Shown piece after piece: positions 33,655 through 44,091 of a stretch of DNA of 64,000 nucleotides. The notes beneath the pieces were generated by a model. It was not told the origin of the DNA. It made no database searches and saw only the letters and a list, made by a program, of their open reading frames with translations. This stretch comes from Candidatus Dormiibacterota bacterium (GTDB lineage: Bacteria > Chloroflexota > Dormibacteria > Aeolococcales > Aeolococcaceae): contig PLZA01000074.1 in the NCBI GenBank assembly GCA_003153505.1, positions 99,908-163,907 of the forward strand. The letters are read 5' to 3'. The stretch's first letter is position 1, and each line of letters opens with the position of its first letter. A program made the translations under genes and the position numbers.

Positions 33655-35208
33655 TCAGTCGAGGGTCCGCACCAGGTCTGACTCGAGCTGCAACCTGCCC
33701 ACCACCCGGGTGCGCATGTCTGGGTGATAGAGCTTGTAGGTGCCCTTGCCGGCGGTCTTGGCCGCATACATGGCCAGGTCCGCATCGCGCAGGAGGCGAT
33801 CGGCGTCATACGTCGTCTCATGGCTCAACGCGACGCCGATGGACGCTCCTGGATCGATCACCGCTCCCTGTATCTCGACGGGTGCGGCCAAGGACACCAT
33901 GATGCGCTCACACGCGTTCACCACCCGGTCCTCGCCCCCGATGTCCTCGAGCAGGATGGCGAATTCGTCACCCCCGAAACGAGCCGCGCTGTCCGAGGGC
34001 CGGAGCGACTCGCGGATGCGCCGGGCGATGACCACGAGGAGTTCGTCGCCGGCAGCGTGACCGAGGCTGTCGTTGATGGCCTTGAAGTTGTCGAGGTCGG
34101 CGAAGAGCACGGCGGTTGTCCGCGTCGTCCGCCGGCTCCGTGCCAGCGCCTGATCGACACGGTCCACAAAGAGGGCACGGTTCGGGAGGCCCGTCAGAGC
34201 GTCGTGGAATGCCAGGTGAGCCATCGTGTCGGCGATCCGCGCGTTGGTCAGCGCAACGCTCGCATGCATCGCAAACCTCACGAGCATCTGCTGTTCGGTG
34301 AGACTGTACGTGCGACCTCGGCGATGCGTCGCGACCGTGAGTGCGCCGATGATGCGTCCGTTCTCCTCGATCGGCGCGGACATCGCGGCTTCCAGTCCTT
34401 CGCCGGCAAGAACGGCGAGCCGGTCTGGGTCGTTCTGGTAGTCCTGGATGACCACGAGGCGGCCCTCAGTGAACGCGCGACCTGCCGCGCCATCGGTGGT
34501 CCCGATGCGCAACATGGAGGGTTCCACGGACTCCGAGTAGCCGCATCCGGCGACCCGGATGAGATGCGCCGGATCCGAGAGGTCGTGCATCCGGATATTC
34601 ACCGTCTCATCGCCGATGAGCTCCACTGCGGCTGCGACGATGGTGTCGAGAATGTCCTGGAGCGGCGCGCGCTGCGAAAGCGCACGCTGAATGCCGGAGA
34701 GTTGATCGAGCAGCGCGTCGCGGTCGCGCAGCATCTTGCGCAACCGCGTGGTCTCCATGTCATCGCTCACGGCTCGCGCCCATCCGCCCTCACGCGACAG
34801 CAGCTCCAGCCCGGCCTCGGTGTACACGACCGCCGAGGCGATCACGGCCGCCGTGCGCCGGTCCTCATCGCTGAACGGCGACCCCGCGCCACGCTCGAGG
34901 CGCAAGGTGCTGTATCGACGCGTCAGCAAGCCCCCCGCAGGCACCACGATGCACGGGCCCAGAAGCGGCGTGGATGCGGCGTCAGGCGTCTTCCGGTGGT
35001 TGTGAGGACGCCTGTCCGGGCGCGCACCCTGGTGCGCATGCAGGGACATGACCGCCTCTCCGTGGCGCAGCAGTGTCGCAACCTCGAGGTTGAGTGCATC
35101 GATCGCCAGTTGGAGCACACCGGTGATCGCGGACGCGTTCTGATACGTGCCGAGCGACCGACGGAGATCGCGCCGGTTAGACGGCACGACGGCTCGGGGC
35201 GGGCGCAC
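33655..35208 (-). CDS. GAF-GAF-GGDEF diguanylate cyclase, ends where an EAL domain would begin
   Basis: A 517-residue cytoplasmic protein. An N-terminal GAF-like region (about 20-150), a second GAF (about 185-340: DETVNIRMHDL, GRIIGALTVATHR) and a GGDEF domain (345-500) with FHDALTGLPNRALF, DLDNFKAINDSLGHAAGD and the intact active-site motif GGDEF at 412-416. It should make c-di-GMP from two GTP. The C-terminus GRLQLESDLVRTLD is the linker that normally leads into an EAL domain, but the protein stops there, 9 bases from the convergent EamA gene. No RxxD inhibitory site is obvious before GGDEF (SDSAARF). GTG start. Confidence 0.87.
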   Translation of the reverse strand: MRPPRAVVPSNRRDLRRSLGTYQNASAITGVLQLAIDALNLEVATLLRHGEAVMSLHAHQGARPDRRPHNHRKTPDAASTPLLGPCIVVPAGGLLTRRYSTLRLERGAGSPFSDEDRRTAAVIASAVVYTEAGLELLSREGGWARAVSDDMETTRLRKMLRDRDALLDQLSGIQRALSQRAPLQDILDTIVAAAVELIGDETVNIRMHDLSDPAHLIRVAGCGYSESVEPSMLRIGTTDGAAGRAFTEGRLVVIQDYQNDPDRLAVLAGEGLEAAMSAPIEENGRIIGALTVATHRRGRTYSLTEQQMLVRFAMHASVALTNARIADTMAHLAFHDALTGLPNRALFVDRVDQALARSRRTTRTTAVLFADLDNFKAINDSLGHAAGDELLVVIARRIRESLRPSDSAARFGGDEFAILLEDIGGEDRVVNACERIMVSLAAPVEIQGAVIDPGASIGVALSHETTYDADRLLRDADLAMYAAKTAGKGTYKLYHPDMRTRVVGRLQLESDLVRTLD

Positions 35209-35400
35209 GCACGGCGAGCACGCGCATGAAGCGCAGGTCGCCGATGTCGATCTCCGCCTGCATCGACCGGTCAGCGTCCACAGGTACGGGAACGGTGACC
35301 ATATGATCGAGGGTAGCTGCGGCCCGCGCGGGCGACCAGCGCGTCACCGGGCTGCGACCCGTAGCCATCCGTGTCGATGCCGCGGACACAGCCCCGCCGG

Positions 35401-35700
35401 TCAGCCCTCGCGAGCAGAGCTCAGCCGAGCCCAGCGGCGCCGGCCGCTTTGGACGCAAGTGAACGTGGAGTGTGACCCACGACTGAGTTCCTTTCCGGAT
35501 TGGTGACAGTGCTCACACTGGCCGTCAGCTCCTGGCGCAACGTGACCAACAGGTGACGAACCGCCGCGCATCGGTCGCACCGTGGTCGTACTACCGCTCG
35601 TCGATTCGCGATCGGCTCGACCCGTGGCAACACCTTGTCGTGCGAGCTCCACCCGCCATCTGAGAGCCGTCGTTGTGACGGTTGTGACAGTGCGGAACAT
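35401..35700 (-). pseudogene. Frameshifted small zinc-finger gene
   Basis: From the ATG at 35700 the frame starts MFRTVTTVTTTALRWRVELA and later contains QCEHCHQSGKEL. The other half of the expected metal site, CDRCAAVRHLLVTLRQELT, is in the neighbouring frame between about 35585 and 35525. Joining them gives CDRC-x20-CEHC, a plausible small C4 finger of the kind common in GC-rich Chloroflexota and Actinobacteria. Two compensating indels, real or from assembly, would be needed. The evidence is pattern-based only. Confidence 0.3.
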
Positions 35701-36178
35701 CGGCCCGTTATGTGCGCTGTCGAACAGACCCTTCCCCTTGCCGTGGCGCAGCTTTGGGGTCACGGAAGTGGAATGAATCGGCTGGCGTCAGTGTTCGCGA
35801 TGAGGTGGCCGGCGCGGCGTGCCGCATCGCGTTCACTGGCCTGCGCGTCTGGCATTCAGGGTCGCTGAGCCCACACTGCTCCGACATTGCGCGACGGGTG
35901 TGTGCGTTCGGTTACGGGCCGCAGGCTTGCGGCGCACGCCCATATGCTCGACGCGGCCGGCCCATGGTGCTCTTGCCCGCGCGGACGATCGGAGGTGAAG
36001 ATGGTGATGCTGAGGCCCGCAGGCTCACGACGATGCGCCACCACGGCCGCCGCGTTGTCGAGTCTCCCGGCAGCCTCACGCGCATGATCGTGCGCGCCCG
36101 ATCGGGAATCTCCTGAGAGCATCTCGCGGCGCCCCGAAGCCGTGGGAGCGCCCCGAGCCACTTTCCGTCGTCCCTGGC
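35701..36178. other. Long spacer without a recognisable gene
   Basis: Nearly 480 bases before the PAS-EAL-REC gene. Frames in both directions are Arg/Ser/Pro-rich with no protein-like pattern, Shine-Dalgarno or terminator. Just left of it GTTGTGAC occurs twice in direct repeat (35672-35688). I see nothing further; it may be the decayed remains of former genes. Confidence 0.5.
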
Positions 36179-38383
36179 ATGACGGCCGCATCGCGACTGC
36201 GGTCTGAGCCCATGCCCCAGAACACCGCTTTTGTGCGAGCCGCGTTCGACATCACGCGCGACCTGGTTGCGATCTGTGATCCGTACGGTCGCATCACCTT
36301 GATCAACCACGCGATGGAGCAATTCACCGGAATCGACGCGGGCGCTCCGCTTCCCGGACCCTGGTCGTCATATGGCGAGATGTCGCACGTCGACGGGTCT
36401 GCGATCGCCGACGGGACAGATCCGATGGCGCGAGCGCTTCGCGGCGAGACGACTCGCGATGTCGAACTCGCCCTGGTCGGTAGATCGGGTCAGCGCCGGA
36501 CCATGACGGTCGACAGCGAGCCGCTCTTCGATGCGTCCGGTGAGCTGATCGGCGCGATTGTCGTCTGGCACGACATCACCGATCGCCGCCGCGCCGAGGA
36601 TCGCCTCGTATTTCAAGCGAGCCACAATCCCCTGACAGGACTGCCGAACCGAGCCCTCTTCGTCACGGTCACCCAGGATGGACTCACCAGGGCTCAGTCA
36701 CTCCGTGGCTCGACGGCAGTGCTGGCGATCAATATCGACCATTTCGCGGACATTGCCACGCGCCTCGGGGATCGCTCCGGAGATCATTCCGGCGACACGT
36801 TCTTGATCGAGGTGGCGCGACGCCTGGAGGCTTCACTCCGGAGGGTGAGCGGATCGCGCCCGCCTGACACATTGGCTCATGTTGGCGGTGATCACTTCAT
36901 CGTGCTGTGCGAAGACGTCGCCGACGTCAACGCGGCCAAGATGATCGCTCGAAGGATCGCGGCGAGCCTTGGCGCTCCGCTGTCAATCTCCGGCGAGGAG
37001 CTCAGCGTCACGGCCTGTGTCGGCATCACCGTGACGCGCGATGCACGGCGCGACCCCGAGCCGCTCATTCGCGAGGCGGAGACCGCGATGCACCGCGCGG
37101 AGCAGCGTGGCGCAGGCCGGCACGAGGTGTTCAGCGGCGAGATGCGCTCGCAACGCCTGGTGAGGATCGCTAACGAGTCGTCGCTACGGCAGGCGCTCGC
37201 CAGGGGCGAGTTCTACGTCGCCTATCAGCCCAAGATGTCGCTGGCCACCGACCGCACCGTCGGCGTCGAGGCGCTCCTGCGCTGGATGCACCCCGAGCGC
37301 GGACTCATCTCGCCGCTGGATTTCATTCCCCTCGCAGAGGAATCCGGCATCATCGTGCAGATCGGCGCGTGGGTGCTCGAGCAGGTGTGCCGCGACGCCG
37401 TGCGCTGGCGCACGGCGCTTCCCGGTGGTCAGCCGCTGATGGTCGCCGTGAACGTCTCGCCCCGTCAGTTCGAGTCGGATCTTGCGGAAACCTTCGGTGG
37501 GATCATCGGGCACTCGGGTATCGACCCGGCGACCGTGTGCCTCGAGGTGACTGAGAGCATGGTGATGCACGACGCCGAGCTGGCCATCGCGACGCTGCGC
37601 CAGCTCAAGTCGCTCGGATTGAGCATCTCGGTTGACGACTTCGGAACGGGCTTCTCATCGCTCGCATATCTCAAGCGTTTCCCTCTCGACGAGCTGAAGA
37701 TCGACAAGTCGTTCGTGGACGGCCTCGGCCGCGACTTCGAAGCAACCGCGATCGTCGCGGCGGTGATGGGTATGGCCCATGCACTCGATCTTCGCGTCGT
37801 CGCCGAGGGAGTCGAGACCGCCGACCAGGTCGTGCGGCTCCGCATCCTGGGGTGTGACGAGGCACAGGGATTCTTCTATGCACGCCCCAGCTCGATCGCC
37901 GATATCGATGCCCGCCTGGTCGGCGAAGCCCGCATGCAGGTCGTCGGCAGGACCGAGCTTGCCCGGAGACATGCCGAGAGCGCGCACATCGGCAAGATTC
38001 TCGTCGTCGATGACTCGGACGATGTCCGCCGGCTTGCCCGTTCGAGTCTTGCGGCGGTGGGATTCGAGGTGAGGGAAGCGGCGAGCGGCGAGGACGCCGT
38101 CACCATGGCCCGGCACTTCAAGCCTGACTGCGTGGTCCTGGATGTGAATCTGCCCGGGATCAGTGGTTTCGACGTGTGCCGCATCCTGCGCGATGACGCC
38201 GCCAATGAGCGCACCTCGATCGTCATCCTCACCGGCGATGTGGCGCCGAGCGAGAAGGTCATGGCGTTCTCCCTGGAAGCCGACGACTACATGGTCAAAC
38301 CGTTCAGCCCGCGCGACCTCGTGAGCCGGGTTACCGCCGCAATTCGGAGACGCGGCGAGCTGTTCGCCCACGCCAGGCCGTGA
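36179..38383 (+). CDS. PAS - degenerate GGDEF - EAL - REC protein (c-di-GMP phosphodiesterase)
   Basis: 734 residues. PAS at about 14-135 (ITRDLVAICDPYGRITLINH); GGDEF-like domain at 145-320 with the active site changed to GGDHF (236-240) and the metal/GTP region degraded (DHFADIATRLGDRSGD), so cyclase activity is unlikely. EAL domain at 330-590 with intact EALLRW (364-369), NVSPRQF, CLEVTES, DDFGTGFSSLAYLKR and AEGVET, so phosphodiesterase activity is expected. C-terminal receiver at 610-728 (VVDDSDDV, phospho-Asp in VVLDVNLPG, Lys in MVKPF). A C-terminal REC on an EAL protein is unusual. The hybrid kinase with an Hpt domain starts 46 bases later and is the likely phosphate source. Confidence 0.9.
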   Translation: MTAASRLRSEPMPQNTAFVRAAFDITRDLVAICDPYGRITLINHAMEQFTGIDAGAPLPGPWSSYGEMSHVDGSAIADGTDPMARALRGETTRDVELALVGRSGQRRTMTVDSEPLFDASGELIGAIVVWHDITDRRRAEDRLVFQASHNPLTGLPNRALFVTVTQDGLTRAQSLRGSTAVLAINIDHFADIATRLGDRSGDHSGDTFLIEVARRLEASLRRVSGSRPPDTLAHVGGDHFIVLCEDVADVNAAKMIARRIAASLGAPLSISGEELSVTACVGITVTRDARRDPEPLIREAETAMHRAEQRGAGRHEVFSGEMRSQRLVRIANESSLRQALARGEFYVAYQPKMSLATDRTVGVEALLRWMHPERGLISPLDFIPLAEESGIIVQIGAWVLEQVCRDAVRWRTALPGGQPLMVAVNVSPRQFESDLAETFGGIIGHSGIDPATVCLEVTESMVMHDAELAIATLRQLKSLGLSISVDDFGTGFSSLAYLKRFPLDELKIDKSFVDGLGRDFEATAIVAAVMGMAHALDLRVVAEGVETADQVVRLRILGCDEAQGFFYARPSSIADIDARLVGEARMQVVGRTELARRHAESAHIGKILVVDDSDDVRRLARSSLAAVGFEVREAASGEDAVTMARHFKPDCVVLDVNLPGISGFDVCRILRDDAANERTSIVILTGDVAPSEKVMAFSLEADDYMVKPFSPRDLVSRVTAAIRRRGELFAHARP

Positions 38384-38429
38384 CAGCATCGCAGCCGGCG
38401 CCACAGTGCACGACCCTGGAGGTCACGCA

Positions 38430-41400
38430 GTGATTCTCGTCGCCATTCTCACCTCCGTCGTGGTCACGGTGCTGTGTGTCGTCTTGTTTCTCGCGACCAT
38501 CGGTCCCGTCAGCCGCAGATTCCGAATTGTGAGGACGTCGCCGCCCTCAGCATCATCTGGGTCCGCTCCCGGGATCACGCTGCGCGACGAGGTCGATGAG
38601 CTCGCACAGTTCCTGGCGGCGTGGCAGCGCGTGACTGTTGATCGGCTCAGTGGGCGCGTCGAGCAGTCTGAGGTCCTGGACGCGGGGCTCCTGGCCCACG
38701 TCGCCAAGCTGCTCAGCGCTGAGCGGATCGTCATCAGTCTCCTCGACCCGAGCGGTCTGCGCATCGTGGACGGTCATCCGGGTATCGAGGAGTCGGTCGT
38801 GGTCGGCGACTCGCCGAGCCGTCGCGCGGTGCATACCGGTCAGATCTTCATCGGTGATCTGCACTTCGAACCCTGGGGTCAGGACACCATCGCCTTCCGC
38901 GACCGGACTGGCACCGGTCCGGTCATGGCCATACCCATGGTCAGCGGCGGCGAGAGTATCGGCGCAGTTATGGTGCTGCGCAGCGCGGGCGAGGTTCAGT
39001 TCACGCGCGTCGAGTCGGATCGGGCGCGAATCCTCGTCCCACCGCTTGCGGGCGCGGTGCGTCTCAGCAGCCTTTCCGATCAGCTCCGCAGCGACAACAT
39101 CGCGGCCGACGTCGAGCGGACACGGCTCGCCAACAGCCTGCGCATGCTCCTCGAGTCTGCGGGTGAAGGCATCTACGGCATCGATGCCGACGGGCGTTGC
39201 ACGTTCATGAACACCGCCGCAGCGGGCGCGCTCGGAGTCGACATCGCCAACGTCATGGGCGAGCTCACGCACCCGCTCTTCCATCCCAATCGGGCTGACG
39301 GCTCGGTGATCGCCTTCATCGACAGCCCGATCTACAAAGCGATGCACGGAGGCGGCAGTTGCCGGGTCGCGACCGAGGTGATGTGGCGAAGCGACGGCAG
39401 CTCGTTCCCCGCGGAATATTCCGCGTTTCCGATCGTCGACGAGGCCGCGATCACCGGTGAGGCGACGGGGGCGGTGATCACGTTCAACGACATCACCGAG
39501 CGGAAGCGGATCGAGGACGATCTTGCGATCGCGCATGCCGAGGCGATGGAGGCGTCGCGTCTCAAGTCCGAGTTCCTCGCCAACATGAGCCATGAGATCC
39601 GCACGCCGATGAACGGCGTGATCGGCATGACCGGGTTGCTGTTCACCACCACGCTGAACGCGGAACAGCGTGAGTATGCCGAGGCCATCAGCCAGTCGGC
39701 GGAGTCACTGCTCACCGTCATCAACGACATCCTCGACTTCTCGAAGATCGAAGCCGGGAAGATCGATATCGAGGTCATCGACTTCGACCTTCGTGTCGTC
39801 GTGGAAGAGGCCGCAAAGCTGGTGGCTCCGAAGGCGGATGAGAAGGACCTCGAGCTCGCGGTCATGGTGGACCCGAAGATGTCCATGAGGGTCCGCGGTG
39901 ACCCGGGTCGGATACGCCAGATCCTCATCAACATGCTCGGCAATGCCGTCAAATTCACCGACGCCGGCGAGGTCATTCTCAGGGTCCGCAAGGAGTCGGA
40001 GCACGGGAACTCGATCGGCGTCCGTTTCGAGGTCACGGATACCGGGATCGGCATCGACGCGACACAGCAGACGCGTCTCTTCGAGAGCTTCATCCAGGCG
40101 GATGCGTCAACGACGCGGCGGTTCGGCGGCACGGGCCTCGGGCTCGCAATCTGCAAGAAGCTCGTCGAGCGTATGGGCGGCGAAGTCGGTGTTCTGAGCG
40201 AGGCCGGCAAGGGAAGCACCTTCTGGTTCACGCTCACGCTCGAGACCGGCGCCCGCGCCATTGGCAGGTCCGCGCCATCGCGAGCAGCGCTTCAAGATGT
40301 CCGAGTTCTGGTCGTCGACGACAACAAGACGAACCGAGTCGTCCTCGAGCAGAATCTCAGGGTCTGGGGCGCGCGCTCAGCGAGCTTCGAGAGCGGACGG
40401 GACGCACTCACCGGGTTGCGTCACGCGATCGAGGCGGGTGATCCCTATCGTCTCGCGATCCTCGACTACCAGATGCCCGAGATGGACGGGATCGACCTCG
40501 CGAGGGCGATCCGGCGCGATCCGATGATCAATGAGGTCGGGCTGATCCTGCTGACGTCATCCTCCCGTGCGGGGGATACGCAGGTTGCGGAGGAGGCCGG
40601 CATCCGCGCCTTCCTCACCAAACCCGCACGGATCGCGGACTTGTATGACTGCCTCGCCACGCTGATCACCCCACCGGAGGAAGAGGCCTTTGAGGGCGTC
40701 ATCACCGAGAGCGTTCGCTATTCCTTCACCGAGGTGGCGCCGGCGGCGCGCGCGCGGGTCCTCGTCGTCGACGACAACCCGGTGAATCAGCGTGTCGCGG
40801 TTCGTATGCTCGAGAAGATGGGGCATATCGTGGACGTCGCCGACAATGGAATCGGGGCGCTGGCGGCGCTCGCGCGGGTGAAGTACGACGCCGTGTTGAT
40901 GGATTGCCAGATGCCGGAGATGGACGGCTTCGAGGCGACGCGCGAGATTCGGCGCCGCGAAGGCTCGGATCGGCATACGATCATCATCGCGATGACCGCC
41001 GGTGCGATGGCCGGCGACCAGGACAAGTGTCTCGCCGCCGGCATGGACGCATACCTGAGCAAGCCCGTGATGGCGGACAAGCTGGCGAGCTTGATCATGC
41101 TCTGGTGCGACCCGGATGCTCACCCCGCGCAGTCCACGTCCCGGGACGACACGTCGGGCGGCCTGCTGGATCAGAGCTATGTCACCGGGCTGCGCGAACT
41201 CGGTACCGACGAGTTCGACAAGCTCGTCCGGCTCTTCCTCAAGGATGGGCAGACGCGCATCGATGGTCTTCGGGCTGCCCAGACGACGGGGGACACCTCC
41301 GCGATGGTGAAGCTGGCGCACAGCCTCAAGGGCAGTGCCAGCAGTTTCGGGGCAGGGACGCTGGCGGCGCGCTGCGGCGAGTTGCAGGCGCGCGCACGTG

Positions 41401-41561
41401 CAGCGGACGCAGCTGAAGACGCACGGATGATCGACAGCGTCGACGCCGAGTTCGTGCTCGCCAGCGCGGCACTGCGTGACGAGCTTGCGCCGGATCCGGA
41501 GGCCGTCCACAGCAACGGCGGCTACCAGACTCGCGCCCGACCGACGCCTCGCGCTAGTTGA
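38430..41561 (+). CDS. Hybrid histidine kinase (TM-GAF-PAS-HisKA-HATPase-REC-REC-Hpt)
   Basis: 1043 residues. One N-terminal transmembrane helix ([20 protein letters not shown]), GAF-like domain (about 50-215), PAS (230-365), HisKA with His388 in [15 protein letters not shown], ATPase with N box [19 protein letters not shown] and [15 protein letters not shown]. Receiver 1 has Asp679 ([11 protein letters not shown]), receiver 2 Asp825 ([11 protein letters not shown]), and the Hpt has His964 ([14 protein letters not shown]). This is a complete BarA/ArcB-like phosphorelay in one chain. The GTG at 38430 has GGAGG 7 bases upstream; the frame also opens at 38406. Receiver of the Hpt phosphate is probably the REC of the upstream EAL protein or the free receivers at 0.1 and 5.2 kb. 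Confidence 0.92.
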   Translation: MILVAILTSVVVTVLCVVLFLATIGPVSRRFRIVRTSPPSASSGSAPGITLRDEVDELAQFLAAWQRVTVDRLSGRVEQSEVLDAGLLAHVAKLLSAERIVISLLDPSGLRIVDGHPGIEESVVVGDSPSRRAVHTGQIFIGDLHFEPWGQDTIAFRDRTGTGPVMAIPMVSGGESIGAVMVLRSAGEVQFTRVESDRARILVPPLAGAVRLSSLSDQLRSDNIAADVERTRLANSLRMLLESAGEGIYGIDADGRCTFMNTAAAGALGVDIANVMGELTHPLFHPNRADGSVIAFIDSPIYKAMHGGGSCRVATEVMWRSDGSSFPAEYSAFPIVDEAAITGEATGAVITFNDITERKRIEDDLAIAHAEAMEASRLKSEFLANMSHEIRTPMNGVIGMTGLLFTTTLNAEQREYAEAISQSAESLLTVINDILDFSKIEAGKIDIEVIDFDLRVVVEEAAKLVAPKADEKDLELAVMVDPKMSMRVRGDPGRIRQILINMLGNAVKFTDAGEVILRVRKESEHGNSIGVRFEVTDTGIGIDATQQTRLFESFIQADASTTRRFGGTGLGLAICKKLVERMGGEVGVLSEAGKGSTFWFTLTLETGARAIGRSAPSRAALQDVRVLVVDDNKTNRVVLEQNLRVWGARSASFESGRDALTGLRHAIEAGDPYRLAILDYQMPEMDGIDLARAIRRDPMINEVGLILLTSSSRAGDTQVAEEAGIRAFLTKPARIADLYDCLATLITPPEEEAFEGVITESVRYSFTEVAPAARARVLVVDDNPVNQRVAVRMLEKMGHIVDVADNGIGALAALARVKYDAVLMDCQMPEMDGFEATREIRRREGSDRHTIIIAMTAGAMAGDQDKCLAAGMDAYLSKPVMADKLASLIMLWCDPDAHPAQSTSRDDTSGGLLDQSYVTGLRELGTDEFDKLVRLFLKDGQTRIDGLRAAQTTGDTSAMVKLAHSLKGSASSFGAGTLAARCGELQARARAADAAEDARMIDSVDAEFVLASAALRDELAPDPEAVHSNGGYQTRARPTPRAS

Positions 41562-43563
41562 GCGAGAGGGCGGGGGCGGGTCGGGGCCGGAGTGCACTCA
41601 GCGCGGCGCGTTCCGCCAGCGCGGCTGCGACATCCTCGAGGTCCGCGGCCATGGTGGGCCTGCCCAGTCCGAATCCCTGGCCGAGCGTGATCCCGCCGGC
41701 CTTCATCAGGTCGGCGACGAACTCGTTCTCGACACCCTCGGCGATGACGGCGGCGCCGCTGGCGCGCGCGAATGCCATGGTCGCGTCCATCGCGGCCCGC
41801 GATCCCACCTTGGTGGCAGTCATGGTGAGGCTGCGCCCAAGCTTGAGGAACTCACTCGCCGAGGCAGCCAGAAGCTCTAACGTCGAGTGGCCCTCGCCGA
41901 CATCGTCGAGCGCGAACCGGATCCCTTCGGCGCGGTACTCGGCGAGGATGTTCGCGAGGACGTTGTAATCGCGAATGCGCTCATGCTCAGTGATCTCGAG
42001 AACGACGGTCGAGGGCGCGCGCCCGGCGTTGCTCAGGAGCATCAGGAGTTGATCGACTCGGTGCACCGGGTCGAGCAGTGCCGCAGCGCTGATATTGAGG
42101 AACAGTGGCGTCCCCACAGGCAACTCGCGTGCATCGTCGACCGCCTTGCGGCGGCAGAGCCAGTCGAGGTCGCGAATCCGGCCGCCGGTGCGCGCCGCCT
42201 CGAAGACAGCCTCGACGGAGTCCATCGCCGCGAAGCCCCTCGGTCGCGCGAGCGCTTCGTAACCCATGACCGCACCGTCCTCGAGGCTCACGATCGGCTG
42301 GAACATCGTCGATAGTGATTCGCCTTCGAGGATGCGAGTGACGACGTCCGAGTACGAGCGCTCGGCAATATCAGCGGCTTCGCCGCCTTCATATGATGAC
42401 CCGGCGACACGGTCGCCGCCGGCGCGCTTGGCTTCGTAGAGCGACTCGTCGGCGCGCTGCCAGACCGAGAGCGGGTCGGCGCCTGCCGGGGCGGCACTCC
42501 ATCCGACAGTGATGCGCACCGGACCGGTCGGGAGCACCAGCGAATGCATCGCGACCCGCATCCGCTCCGCAACCAGGTGAGCGCCAAAGACGCCGACTTC
42601 GGGCAGAAGCGCCGCGAACTCGTCACCCCCGATGCGCGCCATCACATCCCAGCCGCGAACCAGCAGTCCGAGCGTATGACCGACGACGCGGAGCAACGCG
42701 TCTCCGGCCCCGTGGCCCTCAGTGTCGTTGATCTCCTTCAGGCCGTCGACATCGAGTGAGAGCACTGCAAAGGGGAGTCGCGGGATGGTGCGGACCGCGC
42801 GATCGAACTCGCGGCGATTCTTCAGACCGGTGAGCGCGTCGGTCGAAGCCAGGGCGGCGAGCTCCATTGCCGCCGCGTGGATCGCGGTTTCGGCGCGAAC
42901 CCGATCGATGAATCGTCCGAGGTGGTCGCAGAGAGCCGGCATGACGGCGAGGGCAGCGCTGTGTGAGCGTCCAGGCTCCTCGCGAAAGATGGCGAGAACA
43001 CCGACGATCGTGCTCTTGCCTCTGATCGGGAATGTCAACGCGCTGTGCAGGTCTGCGGCAACGGCTTCGACGGCGCGACCCCCGTGTCCGCCGGAGGCAA
43101 CCGATGCTGCTGCGGATCCGCGTCCGCTCTTGACAACTCGGCCGACCAGCGCGGGTCCGCTCCCGACGCCCAGCGCCCTGCCCTCAGCTTCGAATGCGAC
43201 GGCATCCGGCGCGCCGTCCGATGACGAGTATCGGAGTTCGACGTCGGCGGGACCGTCGCCACGCAACCAGATCTCGCCGATGCGTCCGTCGAGCGCCACG
43301 GTGACCATCGCCAAGGTCGCCCCGAGGGTGGCATCGAGGTCGTTGGACTCGTTGAACAGCGCCAAGGCCGCAATCAACAACGCATTCGCGCTGGCGGCTT
43401 TCGCCGGTGGGTGGTTGTCGGCGCGCCCGACGATGTCATGCACACGACCACCGGCAGGGCGACCGAGGTCGCCCTGGGGTGCGTGCGTGGGTGGCGCAAT
43501 CGGAGGCGGTACCAGCACTTTGATCACCGTGAGCGCGGATGGAACGACGCCCGCAGAGTCCAC
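41554..43563 (-). CDS. GAF-GGDEF-EAL bifunctional c-di-GMP protein
   Basis: 669 residues. GAF at about 60-220; GGDEF at 235-395 with intact GGDEF at 312-316 (RIGGDEFAALL) and DVDGLKEINDTEGHGAGD; EAL at 410-645 with YEALARP (EAL 436-438), NISAAALLDP, LEITEHE and AEGVENEF. The EAL active-site loop reads DDVGEGHSTLELL rather than DDFGTGYSSL, and the following D-K of K-I-D is LKLGRS, so phosphodiesterase activity may be weak or lost. It shares this variant and the C-terminal LRPLRPR tail with the 53.7-kb protein, so the two are paralogues. Its 3' end overlaps the convergent hybrid kinase by 8 bases. Confidence 0.87.
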   Translation of the reverse strand: MDSAGVVPSALTVIKVLVPPPIAPPTHAPQGDLGRPAGGRVHDIVGRADNHPPAKAASANALLIAALALFNESNDLDATLGATLAMVTVALDGRIGEIWLRGDGPADVELRYSSSDGAPDAVAFEAEGRALGVGSGPALVGRVVKSGRGSAAASVASGGHGGRAVEAVAADLHSALTFPIRGKSTIVGVLAIFREEPGRSHSAALAVMPALCDHLGRFIDRVRAETAIHAAAMELAALASTDALTGLKNRREFDRAVRTIPRLPFAVLSLDVDGLKEINDTEGHGAGDALLRVVGHTLGLLVRGWDVMARIGGDEFAALLPEVGVFGAHLVAERMRVAMHSLVLPTGPVRITVGWSAAPAGADPLSVWQRADESLYEAKRAGGDRVAGSSYEGGEAADIAERSYSDVVTRILEGESLSTMFQPIVSLEDGAVMGYEALARPRGFAAMDSVEAVFEAARTGGRIRDLDWLCRRKAVDDARELPVGTPLFLNISAAALLDPVHRVDQLLMLLSNAGRAPSTVVLEITEHERIRDYNVLANILAEYRAEGIRFALDDVGEGHSTLELLAASASEFLKLGRSLTMTATKVGSRAAMDATMAFARASGAAVIAEGVENEFVADLMKAGGITLGQGFGLGRPTMAADLEDVAAALAERAALSALRPRPAPALSLN

Positions 43564-43752
43564 GTTGCTGGGCGTTCGAACACGCGGTCTGTACGCAAGC
43601 GCACTTACCGCGTGCTCCGCGACAGCACCGCGTTGTTCGGTTGCACGGCGTCATCTGCGCGGTACACCCTCTGACACGAGCGCGATACGCGCCGGGCGTC
43701 ATTGCGTGCGCGGTCATGCTGCGCCGAAAGACCCAGGTACCATGAGCTCGCG

Positions 43753-44091
43753 ATGGACGAGGACTGCCGGTCGGCCGCCATTCGGTGCGATGAAGCACTG
43801 ACCTCGGTCTTCTCCGTCCTCGGCAAACGCTGGACGGGGGTGGTGATCGGGGTGTTGCTCGAGCGTCCGGCTCGATTCGCCGAGATCGCTCGCGCGATCC
43901 CGGGGATCACCGAGAGCATGCTCTCGGCTCGCCTCACCGAACTCAAGGCAGCGGGTTTGGTGACCCGCGAAGTGATCGAAGGGCCGCCGATCGCGTCGTT
44001 GTACCGGCTGACCCCGAGCGGTGAGGCGCTCCGTCCCGCGCTGGAAGCCCTCGGCGATTGGGCGCAGGCGCACCTCGGCGTGCCGGTTTGA
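43753..44091 (+). CDS. HxlR-family transcriptional regulator
   Basis: A 112-residue winged helix: the N-terminal CRSAAIRCDEALTSVFSVLG with Cys, then KRWTGVVIGVLLERPARFAE, helix ITESMLSARLTELKAAGLV and the wing with LYRLTPSGEAL. HxlR proteins respond to redox-active or electrophilic small molecules. The ATG at 43753 fits the family start. Its stop overlaps the TTG start of an ABC ATPase gene (TTGA), followed in turn by a permease, so it likely controls this exporter operon. Confidence 0.87.
   Translation: MDEDCRSAAIRCDEALTSVFSVLGKRWTGVVIGVLLERPARFAEIARAIPGITESMLSARLTELKAAGLVTREVIEGPPIASLYRLTPSGEALRPALEALGDWAQAHLGVPV

Noticed and set aside
35177..35302. 41-codon minus-strand frame starting MVTVPVPVDADRSM
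   Set aside because: Overlaps the start of the GGDEF gene and ends 31 bases inside it; no Shine-Dalgarno and no recognisable family. It could be a leader frame but the support is too weak.
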